In this document: in pieces, positions 1 to 7,183 of the stretch | Layout of the letters: each line of letters starts with the position of its first letter | Numbering within the stretch: the first letter of the stretch is position 1 | Made by a program: the position numbers and the translations under genes | The notes under the pieces: model-generated | Told to the model about the DNA's origin: nothing | Databases searched by the model: none | Seen by the model: only the letters and a program-made list of their open reading frames with translations | NCBI GenBank assembly: GCA_016200125.1 | Contig: JACQFK010000540.1 | Location: 1 to 8,728 of the forward strand | DNA from: Planctomycetota bacterium | GTDB lineage: Bacteria; Planctomycetota; MHYJ01; JACPRB01 | Reading direction: 5' to 3' | DNA length: 8,728 nucleotides

Positions 1-594
1 CAGTTTCGCTTGCAACAAATCGAGCAGTTCGCCGACTTTCTTGAGGTTCTTCAGTTCCTCGGTCGCGATCTTGATGTGGAACTTGTTCTCGACCTGCACG
101 ACGAGACTAACTAGGTCGATCGAGTCCAGGCCCAGGCCTTCGGTGAGGATGGTTTCGTCGAGGCCGAACTCCTTCATCCAGTAGTCCACTTCCCCGGGTG
201 AGGGCGCGCCCCCCTTCTCCGGCGCCTCGGGGCCGGCCGAGAGCTGTTTCGCGAACTCCTCGCAGGGCAGCACCGTGAACCTCAGCTTCTCCGCCGCCTT
301 CACGATCGCCAGGTCGTTCGAGACGACCGTGTAGAGGGTGCGGTCGTCGGTGGACCGGAGCGCCGCGAGGATCTCTTCGTCGGCCGTGCGGCCCTGGGGC
401 ACGTTGCGGATCTCGACGGGCCCCCGCTGATCGTTGCGCTTCAGGCCGCCGGTGGGGTCGAAGACGATCCGCGCCCGGTAGTTGCCTCGGACGCAGTAGG
501 CCTCGATGAGGGCGACGAGCTTGGCGCGGGCTTCCGCGCTCGTCTTCTCGCGGGCGAAGGAGTGGAGGAGGTTGTAGCCGTCGATCAGAAACAC
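1..594 (-). CDS. YacP/Rae1-type NYN ribonuclease domain fused to acyl carrier protein (3' end outside window)
   Basis: The frame is open from a GTG at 594 to the window edge, giving 198 visible residues. Residues 1-118 match the YacP (DUF901, NYN) family: IDGYN at 4-8, an EAR-x-KL helix near 21-26, IVFDP at 43-47, TADEE at 70-74 and VVSND at 90-94. The expected metal-binding acids are D5, D72 and D94. YacP of Bacillus subtilis is Rae1, a ribosome-associated mRNA endonuclease (established knowledge). A Pro/Gly linker (119-134) and VDYWMKEFG (136-144), which resembles the C-terminal tail of YacP homologues, lead into an acyl carrier protein: GLGLDSIDL at 153-161, with S158 as the phosphopantetheine site, then the usual VVQVENKF and IATEEL helices. 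ACP helix I appears short or is supplied by the YacP tail. The start was chosen because family members begin a few residues before DGYN. It overlaps the pyrC stop by 10 nt and has no clear Shine-Dalgarno sequence. The function of the fusion is unknown. Confidence 0.85.
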   Translation of the reverse strand, partial: MFLIDGYNLLHSFAREKTSAEARAKLVALIEAYCVRGNYRARIVFDPTGGLKRNDQRGPVEIRNVPQGRTADEEILAALRSTDDRTLYTVVSNDLAIVKAAEKLRFTVLPCEEFAKQLSAGPEAPEKGGAPSPGEVDYWMKEFGLDETILTEGLGLDSIDLVSLVVQVENKFHIKIATEELKNLKKVGELLDLLQAKL

Positions 595-1808
595 AGCCGG
601 CCGCCGACGATGACGTGCGCGGCGCGGCCGGTCAGCTTCATCTTCTCATAGGGCGTGCAGCGGCCCATCGAGCGGAACTCCGAGGGATCGACCGTCCACG
701 ACGCCTTGGGATCGATCAGGGTGACGTCCGCGTCGGCGCCCGCCTGGAGGGCCCCCTTCCCCGCCAGCCCCAGGATCCGCGCCGGGGCCGCCGTCATCGC
801 GTCGATCGCGCGGTCGAAGGGGATCTTCTTCAGCGAGAGCACGACGCCGAGCGTCGTCTCCAAGCCGATCACCCCGTTGGGGCAGGCGGCGAGTTCCTGC
901 TCCTTCTCCTCGGCCGTGTGGGGCGCGTGGTCGCTGGCGATCGCGTCGATCGTCCCGTCGGCCACGCCCTTCACGACCGCGTCGACGTCCTCCTGCGTCC
1001 TCAGCGGGGGATTCATCTTGTACTTCGACTCATAGTTCGCGAGGGTCGCGTCGGTGAGCATCAGGTGGTGCGGCGCCGCCTCGGCCGTGACCCGGATCCC
1101 CTGCTTCTTCGCCTGGCGGACGACCTCGACCGTCTCCTTCGCGCTCACGTGGCAGATGTGGACGTGGCCGCCCGTGAGGGCCGCGAGATAGCAGTCGCGG
1201 GCCGCCATGACCGCCTCGGCCGCGTTCGGATAGCCGCGCAGGCCGAGCTTCGCGGAGACGGGCCCCTCGTTCATCACGAAACCGCGGGTGAGCGTCGTGT
1301 CCTCACAGTGGGCGAGGATCGGCTTCCCGAACATCCTGGAGTATTCGAGCGCGCGGCGCATGAGCTCCGAGTTCGTGATCGCCATCCCGTCGTCCGAGAA
1401 GGCCACCGCGCCCGCCTCGGACATCTTCCCGAGCTCGGCCAGCTCCTCCCCCTTGAGGCCCTTCGTGACGGCGCCCACCGCGTAGACGTTCGCACCGCCG
1501 GCCTCGGCCGACTTCGCCCTGACGTAGACCACGCCGACCGCGTCGTCACAGACGCGCCCCGAGTTCGCCATCACGGCGACGCTGGTGAAGCCGCCCGCGA
1601 CCGCGGCCGCGGCGCCCGAGGCGATCGTCTCCTTGTCCTCCCGCCCCGGCTCGCGGAAGTGGACGTGCATGTCGATGAGGCCGGGCACGACCACGAGCCC
1701 CCTGGCGTCGACGACCTGGTCCGCATTCTCCGAAATCTTGCCGGTCTTCCTGATCTTCGCGCCGTCGATCAGGACGTCGAAGGGCTTCCCGTTCTTGATC
1801 AGGATCAC
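585..1808 (-). CDS. pyrC: Dihydroorotase, type I (pyrimidine synthesis step 3)
   Basis: This 407-residue protein interconverts N-carbamoyl-aspartate and dihydroorotate in the cytosol. It is an amidohydrolase-fold zinc enzyme with the whole catalytic set visible: metal-binding DMHVHF (H48, H50), FSDDG at 137-141 with the bridging aspartate of type I enzymes, AHCED (H167), CHVS (H220), substrate-binding NPPLR (266-270) and ASDHAPH with catalytic D293. The substrate-loop motif usually written PNTxP is ANSGRV here (81-86), which keeps the Asn but loses the second Pro. The GTG start at 1808 overlaps the pyrB stop in a GTGA and is preceded 4 nt away by AGGTGA (1813-1818), so translation is probably coupled to pyrB. 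In Aquifex, type I dihydroorotase works in a complex with aspartate carbamoyltransferase, and the pairing here fits that. The same frame stays open far into pyrB, but those upstream residues look like nothing and are not part of the protein. Confidence 0.96.
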   Translation of the reverse strand: MILIKNGKPFDVLIDGAKIRKTGKISENADQVVDARGLVVVPGLIDMHVHFREPGREDKETIASGAAAAVAGGFTSVAVMANSGRVCDDAVGVVYVRAKSAEAGGANVYAVGAVTKGLKGEELAELGKMSEAGAVAFSDDGMAITNSELMRRALEYSRMFGKPILAHCEDTTLTRGFVMNEGPVSAKLGLRGYPNAAEAVMAARDCYLAALTGGHVHICHVSAKETVEVVRQAKKQGIRVTAEAAPHHLMLTDATLANYESKYKMNPPLRTQEDVDAVVKGVADGTIDAIASDHAPHTAEEKEQELAACPNGVIGLETTLGVVLSLKKIPFDRAIDAMTAAPARILGLAGKGALQAGADADVTLIDPKASWTVDPSEFRSMGRCTPYEKMKLTGRAAHVIVGGRLCF

Positions 1809-2734
1809 GCGTTCACCTGGGAGAGCAGGAGGAGGACGGCGGCGCGGACCGCGACGCCGTTGGTCACCTGGTTGAGGATGACGGAGCGGCTGCTGTCGGC
1901 GGCCTCGGCGCTGATCTCCAGCCCGCGGTTCATCGGGCCGGGGTGCATGATGATCGTGCCGTTCTTCAGCGTCTCGAGCCGGTCGCGGGTGAGGCCGAAG
2001 AAGCGGACGTACTCGGAGGTCGAGGGGAAGAGGCCCGCCTGCTGCCGCTCCAGCTGGAGGCGGAGCATCATGACCACGTCGTTCTCCCGGAGCGCGCGGT
2101 CGAAGTCGTGCGACACCGGGGCGTCGAGGTCCCGGGGCACCAGCGTCGAAGGCCCGACGAGCGTGACGCGGTTGCCGAGCTTCTGGAGCGCCCAGAGGTT
2201 CGACCGGGCGACGCGGCTGTGGGTGATGTCCCCCACGAGGGCGACGCGGAGCCCCGTGATCCGGCCGAGGCGCTGCCGCATCGTGAGCAGGTCGAGCAGC
2301 GCCTGGGTCGGATGCTCGTTGGCGCCGTCGCCCGCGTTGATGACGGAGCTCTCGACGAGGCGCGACAGGAAGGCGGGCGCGCCCGAGGCGCCGTGGCGGA
2401 TCACGGTGAAGGCGACGCCCATCGACTCGATCGTCCGCGCGGTGTCCTTCAGGCTCTCGCCCTTGGTGAGGCTGGAGTTCCCGGGCGAGAAGTCGACGAC
2501 CTCCGCGCCCAGCCGCCGCGCCGCGAGCGCGAAGGAGGTCTTGGTGCGCGTGGAGGGCTCCACGAAGAAGTTGAACAGCAGCTTCCCCTTGAGGGGCGCG
2601 ACGTCCTTCAGCGCCGACAGATCTTCCGCGGTATCCAGGACGAGGGAAATGTCCTCCGGGGAAAGGTCCTTGGTGCCGAGGAGGTGGCGGTGGCTCCACG
2701 CCCGGCACCGCTTGAGGAGCGCGTCGAGCGCCAT
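1805..2734 (-). CDS. pyrB: Aspartate carbamoyltransferase catalytic chain
   Basis: This 309-residue protein is the normal length for a catalytic chain. It joins carbamoyl phosphate to aspartate, the first committed step of pyrimidine synthesis. Seen in order: carbamoyl-phosphate loop EPSTRTKTSF (59-68), the mobile-loop KGESL (91-95), RHG (113-115), the HPTQ motif (141-144), the second-domain start LRVALVGDITHSR (162-174), RLQLERQ (225-231) and the aspartate-loop HPGPMNRG (264-271). No regulatory pyrI gene lies nearby, so it is probably an unregulated trimer or a complex with the adjacent dihydroorotase. The ATG at 2734 is the only sensible start, since family homology begins near residue 17. 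No Shine-Dalgarno sequence precedes it: the nine bases before the ATG are pyrimidine-rich, unlike the starts of pyrC, the sigma factor and the anti-sigma gene, which do have one. This agrees with a leaderless start from the promoter-like element at 2744-2772. Confidence 0.97.
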   Translation of the reverse strand: MALDALLKRCRAWSHRHLLGTKDLSPEDISLVLDTAEDLSALKDVAPLKGKLLFNFFVEPSTRTKTSFALAARRLGAEVVDFSPGNSSLTKGESLKDTARTIESMGVAFTVIRHGASGAPAFLSRLVESSVINAGDGANEHPTQALLDLLTMRQRLGRITGLRVALVGDITHSRVARSNLWALQKLGNRVTLVGPSTLVPRDLDAPVSHDFDRALRENDVVMMLRLQLERQQAGLFPSTSEYVRFFGLTRDRLETLKNGTIIMHPGPMNRGLEISAEAADSSRSVILNQVTNGVAVRAAVLLLLSQVNA

Positions 2735-2743
2735 TGGGGGGAG

Positions 2744-2772
2744 AGTGTATCAGGGCCCGGCCGCAGCATCAA
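2744..2772 (-). promoter_or_regulatory. Candidate sigma70-type promoter of pyrB, near-leaderless
   Basis: On the minus strand TTGATG (2767-2772) and TACACT (2744-2749) each match four of six consensus bases and are separated by exactly 17 nt. Transcription would start about 7 nt after the -10 box, around 2735-2738, directly at or within a few bases of the pyrB ATG (2734). The -35 box lies in the low-coordinate arm of the inverted repeat at 2765-2818. The sites are seen; promoter activity is inferred. Confidence 0.4.
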
Positions 2773-2818
2773 TCCTTAATACTTGATCCCTGGTGCCGGA
2801 TGCTTAGTGCTTGATGCT
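2765..2818. repeat. Imperfect inverted repeat between EAL gene and pyrB
   Basis: The + strand reads AGCATCAA at 2765-2772 and TTGATGCT at 2811-2818, an 8-bp perfect inverted pair, with weaker matching continuing inward (both arms then carry TAA at the same distance). The high-coordinate arm covers the last codons of the GGDEF-EAL gene and the other arm holds the -35 box of the pyrB promoter candidate. The AT-richer, degenerate look contrasts with the GC-rich surroundings. It could be a weak hairpin, an operator or the remnant of a small intergenic repeat; no T-tract makes it a standard terminator. Confidence 0.4.
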
Positions 2819-5341
2819 CTCCAGCCACGCGGGGACGTCGGCGATCAGCGCCTCCGCGGCGATCGCGGTGAGCGGACGGGAGAAGAGGTAGCCCTGGACG
2901 CGGCTGCACCTCAGGTCGCGGAGCATGGCGAGCTGCTCCCGCGTTTCCACGCCCTCGGCGACCACGCCCATGCTCATGTTCTCCGCGAGCGTCGTGATCG
3001 TGCGGACGAGCTGGCCCGGATCGTCCTCCTTCCCCAGCTGGCCTACGAAGGAGCTGTGGATCTTCAGGCTGTGGATCGGGAAGCGGTGCAGGTAGCCCAG
3101 GGACGAGTAGCCCGTCCCGAAGTCGTCGAGGTAGAGGCGGATGTCGAGCTTGCGGAGCTGGTCGAGGAGGGCCATCAGGCCCGTCGACTCCTCCATGATC
3201 GCGCTCTCGGTGATCTCGAGCGTGAGATGGCGGCCGTCCAGGCCCGTCTGGTCGAGCGCCTCGCGGACCCGGTCCACGAGCCCCGGCTGGGAGAACTGCT
3301 TGGTCGAAAGGTTGACGTTGATGCGGAGGTCCTTCGCGCCCGGATGGCGCCCCTGCAACTCCTTCGTCTGGCGGGCGGCCTCGCGCAGGACCCAGAGATC
3401 GATCGGGAGGATCAGCCCGGTCTCCTCGGCGAGAGGCAGGAACTCGCCCGGCGGGACGAGGCCCTTCTGGGGATGCTGCCAGCGGACGAGCGCCTCGAAG
3501 CCGGCGAGTCCGTTCGTCAGCAGGGAGACGATCGGCTGGTAGTAGACCCGGAATTCCTTCCGCTCGATGGCCCTCCGGAGGTCGGTCTCGAGCTGGAGCC
3601 GCGCCACCGCGCGCGAGTGCATCGCCGTGTCGAAGACCTCGTAGCAGTTCTTGCCCCGCTCCTTGGCGCGGTACATCGCGGTGTCGGCGTCGCGGAGCAG
3701 GTCGTCGGGCTTCTCGTAGTGGGCGCCCGGGGCGATGCCGATCGAGACCGTCGCGAACACCTCGTGGCCCTCGAGCAGGAAGGGCTTCCCCATCTGCTCG
3801 AGGATGCGGTTGGCCACCTGGACGGCGTCCGCCGGGTCGCGCATGTCGTCGAGGAGGATGGTGAACTCGTCGCCGCCCAGGCGGGCGACGGTGTCGCCGG
3901 GGCGGACGCAGGTCTCGAGCCGGCGGGCGATGGCCGTCAGCAGCAGGTCGCCCTTCAGGTGTCCGAGGCTGTCGTTCACGTCCTTGAAGCGGTCGACGTC
4001 GAGGAAGAGGATCGAGAACATCGCGCTCCTCCGGCGCCGGGCGCGGGTCACCGCGAGGGTGAGGCGGTCCATGAAGAGGGCGCGGTTGGGGAGGCCCGTG
4101 AGGAGGTCGAAGAAGGCCTGCTGGGCGAGCTGGTCCTCGAAGCGCTTGCGGTCGGTGATGTCGGTCTGCGAGCCGGCGAGGCGCACGGCCTTGCCGGTGC
4201 GGGCGCGGACGCCGATGCCGCGGCTGAGCATCCAGCGGTAGCCGCCGTCCCGGTGGAGCATGCGGTGCTCGTTCTCGAAGTGGGCGGTCTTGCCCAGCAC
4301 GTGGGAGGCGAGGTCGGCCTTGAGCCGCTCGAGGTCGTCCGGGTGGACCCGCTTCATCCACTCCTCGGGAGACTTGCCGATCTCGGCGTCCTCGTGGCCG
4401 AGCATGGCCTTCCAGCGCGGCGCGTAGTAGATCTCGCCCGTGCGGAGGTCCCAGTCCCAGAGGCCGTCGTTGGCCCCCTCGACGGCGAGGGCGTAGCGCT
4501 CCTCGCTGGACTCGAGCGCCTTCTGCGCGCGGTGGAGGTCGGTGACGTCCCAGAACATGCACTGGACGCCGGTCACGTAGCCCCGCGCGTCGTGGATCGG
4601 CGTCTTGACCACGCGCACGTAGAGGAGGTCCTTGCCGGGCGGGTGGTGCTCCTCCACCGCCTCGAAGGTCTTGCCGGACTTGATGACGCGCCGGTCGTCC
4701 TCCTGGTACTTCCGGGCGAGCGGGGCCGGGAAGAGGTCGAAGTCCGTGCGGCCGAGGACCTCCTCGAGGCGCCGTCCGACGGTCTGGCAGAACTGGGTGT
4801 TGGCGAAGGTGAAGCGGCCCTCGAGGTCCTTGCGGATGATGTTCTGGGGCAGGTTCTGGACGAGCGAATGATAGAGGGCCATCGAGGTGCGGAGCGCCTC
4901 CTCGGCCTTCTTGTGGTCGCTGATGTCGCGCGAGAGGCCGAAGGTGCCGATGATGCGGCCCTGCGGGTCGCGCCAGGCCATCTTGGTGGTGAGGACCCAG
5001 GTCTCCTTCTTGTCCGGCCAGAGGCAGCGCTCCTCGAGGTCGATGACGGGCGCGCCGGTCCGGAGGATCTCCTGCTCGCACTCGAAGGCGCGCTGGGCGA
5101 AGTCGCGGGGGAAGAAGTCGAAGTCGGTCTTACCCAGGGCCTGGGCGGGCTCGGAGAGGCCGAAGCGGTGGACCAGGGCGCGGCTGACGCGGAGGAAGCG
5201 GCTGTCGCGGTCCTTGAAGTAGACGAGGTCCTGCAGGGCGTCCAGGAGGACGACGAGCTGGAGATGTTCCTGCAGCGCGGCCTCGGCCAGGCCGGCTGCG
5301 GCCACGGCTCCTTCCGCCCGGACGGCGCGTCGCGTACTCAT
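2804..5341 (-). CDS. Cytosolic PAS-PAS-PAS-GGDEF-EAL c-di-GMP turnover protein
   Basis: This protein has 845 residues from the ATG at 5341 and no membrane segment or signal peptide. Three PAS sensor domains occupy about 29-143, 155-271 and 279-399; the first two share TDFDxFP, and the third has the PAS_3-like HPDD (333-336) and YRWM (368-371). The diguanylate cyclase domain (406-571) has an intact GGDEF (489-493) and the product-inhibition I-site RPGD (480-483) five residues before it. The EAL phosphodiesterase domain (581-840) keeps EAL (616-618), N677, E709, DDFGTG (739-744), E796 and Q816, but the usual KID is KIH, with H762 in place of Asp. Starts are ambiguous. TTG-ATG at 5428/5425 adds 28-29 residues of much lower third-position GC, and TTG at 5383 has a GAGAGG nine bases upstream. 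It stands alone between two intergenic gaps. PAS ligands cannot be told from sequence. Confidence 0.93.
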   Translation of the reverse strand: MSTRRAVRAEGAVAAAGLAEAALQEHLQLVVLLDALQDLVYFKDRDSRFLRVSRALVHRFGLSEPAQALGKTDFDFFPRDFAQRAFECEQEILRTGAPVIDLEERCLWPDKKETWVLTTKMAWRDPQGRIIGTFGLSRDISDHKKAEEALRTSMALYHSLVQNLPQNIIRKDLEGRFTFANTQFCQTVGRRLEEVLGRTDFDLFPAPLARKYQEDDRRVIKSGKTFEAVEEHHPPGKDLLYVRVVKTPIHDARGYVTGVQCMFWDVTDLHRAQKALESSEERYALAVEGANDGLWDWDLRTGEIYYAPRWKAMLGHEDAEIGKSPEEWMKRVHPDDLERLKADLASHVLGKTAHFENEHRMLHRDGGYRWMLSRGIGVRARTGKAVRLAGSQTDITDRKRFEDQLAQQAFFDLLTGLPNRALFMDRLTLAVTRARRRRSAMFSILFLDVDRFKDVNDSLGHLKGDLLLTAIARRLETCVRPGDTVARLGGDEFTILLDDMRDPADAVQVANRILEQMGKPFLLEGHEVFATVSIGIAPGAHYEKPDDLLRDADTAMYRAKERGKNCYEVFDTAMHSRAVARLQLETDLRRAIERKEFRVYYQPIVSLLTNGLAGFEALVRWQHPQKGLVPPGEFLPLAEETGLILPIDLWVLREAARQTKELQGRHPGAKDLRINVNLSTKQFSQPGLVDRVREALDQTGLDGRHLTLEITESAIMEESTGLMALLDQLRKLDIRLYLDDFGTGYSSLGYLHRFPIHSLKIHSSFVGQLGKEDDPGQLVRTITTLAENMSMGVVAEGVETREQLAMLRDLRCSRVQGYLFSRPLTAIAAEALIADVPAWLESIKH

Positions 5342-5407
5342 ATCACGCTGCGGAGGCGGAGCGAGATCGCCCTCAAACCCCAACCCGGAAAACCTCTCGC
5401 CCTGACT

Positions 5408-5413
5408 ATGATA
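5408..5413 (-). promoter_or_regulatory. Possible -10 element upstream of the GGDEF-EAL gene
   Basis: TATCAT on the minus strand matches five of six bases of the -10 consensus and lies in the 141-nt gap (5342-5482), an AT-richer patch. Transcription would begin near 5401, leaving about 60 nt to the ATG at 5341, or 18 nt carrying GAGAGG to a TTG at 5383. No convincing -35 box sits 16-18 nt upstream and there is no TGn extension, so this is weak. Nothing else was recognised in the gap except a 4-bp stem at 5474-5484. Confidence 0.2.
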
Positions 5414-5482
5414 CACCAGGCTCATCAAAAATGGGCTTGGGCGGCGGAAATGGCGGGGCCGTTGAGGGGGGGGAGGCTTCGC

Positions 5483-7183
5483 CTACTTCTTCGGGACCGT
5501 GCCCGCGCCCTGGGTGGGCGTTTCCACCAGCGCGCGCGTCGCCTTGCGCAGGAAGAGGACGGCAAAGCAGGTGTCCATGACCACGTCGCCCGAGCCGGAC
5601 TTCCAGGAGCCGTCGGGCCGCTGGGAATCGACCAGCGCCGAGACGCCCTTCGCGAACCAGTAGTTGCCGCCGATCTGCTCGGTGCCGTACAGGATCGCCG
5701 CCCGCTCCAAGGCGTACAGGTAGTAGTGGTGCTGGTGGAGCGAGTTCTCCTCCATCGAGGCGTGCTCGTAGGGGCCGGGGTTGTAGGTGACGGAGAAGTT
5801 CTTCGCGAGCCACTCCATCCCCGCCAGCACGTGGGGATCCTTCCGCCAGTCGGCGTTCAGGATGTAGTCGCAGATCACGAGGCTGCCCACGCCGCCGGCG
5901 GTCATCGAGCCGTAGGGCTTGTGGTCGTGGCGGCTGTAGCACCAGCCCTCCGAGGCGGAAAGGGCCGGGACCTTGCCGGCGACGCTGCGGCTTTGCGAGT
6001 CGCGCCACCCCTTCGCCGCCTGGTCGATCGACGCGCGGGGCAGCACGATGCCCGCGTCATGGCAGGCCCGCAGGCCGAGCATCGCGTACATGCTGTTCGA
6101 GTTGTCGCCCGTCGCCGGCCCCTCGCGCTTGCGGGTCACGATGACCTTGCGGGGGCCCTTGGACTTGGGCGGCAGCGGAGGCACGTTGACCTCCTCCACG
6201 AAGATCGACGGCTTGCCGTAGTCCCACTGTCCGTTGCCGCACTGGTTGTCCAGGAGGAACTGGGCGCACTGCGCGATCCGCTTCTGGTACTTCACGCGGT
6301 CGAGCTCTTCCAGCACCATCGCGGTGAGCGCGACGTTGTAGGTCCGCTCGAGCTGCTTCTCCAGCGCGGGCTTGAGCAGCGCCTGGAATTCCGGATCCGC
6401 CTCGGCCATGCCGCCCTGCAGGTAGGTCCAGAGCAGCAGTTCGTCGGACTTCGAATCGCGGCCGAACTTCGCCGCCTTCTCCTTCAGGAAGACCATCCCG
6501 CCGCGCACCGCGTCGTCGAGGGTCCGCGGCTTCTGGACGACTTCCTTTCCGGGGGTCTTCTTCTCCGGCGAGGGATCGGGCGCTCTGACCGGAGTCGGGT
6601 CCACGTCCTTCCGCACCACGACCTCCGGCTTCGCGGGACCGCTGACCGGGGGCGTGGGATTCTTGGGCGCCTCCGCCACGACCGGCGCGGGCGGCACGGG
6701 ATTCTCGATCGGCGTCACCACGGGGTGCTCGTCGGGGGCCTTCACGGCGGTGTCGACCGGCTCCGGCGCCGGAGCCGTCTGCGTTTCGTTGCGGGGGGCC
6801 GGCGTCAGCTGCGCGGTCGAGTTCGGGGGCGCCGCCGGCTTCCAGAACAGGACGCCGATCAGCGCCAGGACGAAGACCGCCGCGGCGGCGACCCAGCGCC
6901 GGGAGATCAGCCAGGCCCGCTGCAGCCGCTCCTCGTCCGCGACCGTCACCTGGTCCAGGTTCTCCAGCCCCGTGCGGACCCGGGCCATCAGCGCGTCGAG
7001 CCTCGCCTGTCCGGCGAGTTCCGCGATCACGCGGTCCTGCCAGAGGAAGAGCTCGGTAAGGGACTTGCAGGGATCGCATTCCAGGAGGTGGGCCTCGAGG
7101 ACGTTCGCCTCGGGGCGGCCGATCTCGCCCGACAGGGCGTCGGAGAGATGGGCCCGTGCCTCGTCGCAGGAGAATTTCCTCAC
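5483..7183 (-). CDS. Anti-sigma zinc-finger / TM / squalene-cyclase-like toroid fusion protein
   Basis: This 566-residue protein has four parts. Residues 1-45 are a zf-HC2/ZAS-type anti-sigma finger with C6 and HLLECDPC (H32-x3-C36-x2-C39). Residues 97-114 form one hydrophobic membrane helix after RR. Residues 116-220 are a linker with about 28 prolines in 105 residues. Residues 221-550 are an alpha/alpha-toroid of the squalene-cyclase/prenyltransferase-repeat class, with QW motifs QCGNGQW (314-320) and QRPDGSW (521-527) plus GWCYS, YGSMTAG, FSVTYNPGPYEH and VDTCF-like MDTCF (536-540). The cyclase DxDD acid motif is absent, so a sensing or binding role is as likely as catalysis. The GTG start at 7183 overlaps the sigma stop (GTGA) and has GGAG 8 nt upstream. 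Known ECF biology suggests the finger binds the sigma factor encoded directly upstream while the toroid lies outside the membrane. The toroid ligand is unknown. Confidence 0.88.
   Translation of the reverse strand: MRKFSCDEARAHLSDALSGEIGRPEANVLEAHLLECDPCKSLTELFLWQDRVIAELAGQARLDALMARVRTGLENLDQVTVADEERLQRAWLISRRWVAAAAVFVLALIGVLFWKPAAPPNSTAQLTPAPRNETQTAPAPEPVDTAVKAPDEHPVVTPIENPVPPAPVVAEAPKNPTPPVSGPAKPEVVVRKDVDPTPVRAPDPSPEKKTPGKEVVQKPRTLDDAVRGGMVFLKEKAAKFGRDSKSDELLLWTYLQGGMAEADPEFQALLKPALEKQLERTYNVALTAMVLEELDRVKYQKRIAQCAQFLLDNQCGNGQWDYGKPSIFVEEVNVPPLPPKSKGPRKVIVTRKREGPATGDNSNSMYAMLGLRACHDAGIVLPRASIDQAAKGWRDSQSRSVAGKVPALSASEGWCYSRHDHKPYGSMTAGGVGSLVICDYILNADWRKDPHVLAGMEWLAKNFSVTYNPGPYEHASMEENSLHQHHYYLYALERAAILYGTEQIGGNYWFAKGVSALVDSQRPDGSWKSGSGDVVMDTCFAVLFLRKATRALVETPTQGAGTVPKK
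5742..5803 (-). repeat. Conserved nucleotide block, copy A (toroid domain of the anti-sigma fusion)
   Basis: This 62-bp block aligns without gaps to 7988-8049, with 58 of 62 bases identical by my count. It encodes the FSVTYNPGPYEH..MEEN segment. Third-codon positions are also almost unchanged, which suggests a recent duplication or gene conversion rather than protein-level constraint alone. Confidence 0.75.

Noticed and set aside
585..2708. A single PyrB-PyrC fusion, because the dihydroorotase frame is open up to 2708
   Set aside because: The part above 1808 is the +1/-1 shadow of pyrB (Arg/Pro/Gly-rich, no motifs). The true pyrB is in another frame with all its motifs and its own stop at 1805.
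2745..5416. Shared 8-mer TGATACAC near the pyrB ATG (minus strand, 2745-2752) and upstream of the GGDEF-EAL gene (+ strand, 5409-5416) as a common regulator site
   Set aside because: The two are in opposite orientation with different flanks, and one 8-mer match is not surprising in a window of this size.
5474..5484. AGGC-TTC-GCCT stem at the stop of the anti-sigma/toroid gene as a terminator
   Set aside because: It has only four base pairs with a three-base loop, overlaps the stop codon and is followed by a C-run on the minus strand, not a T-run.
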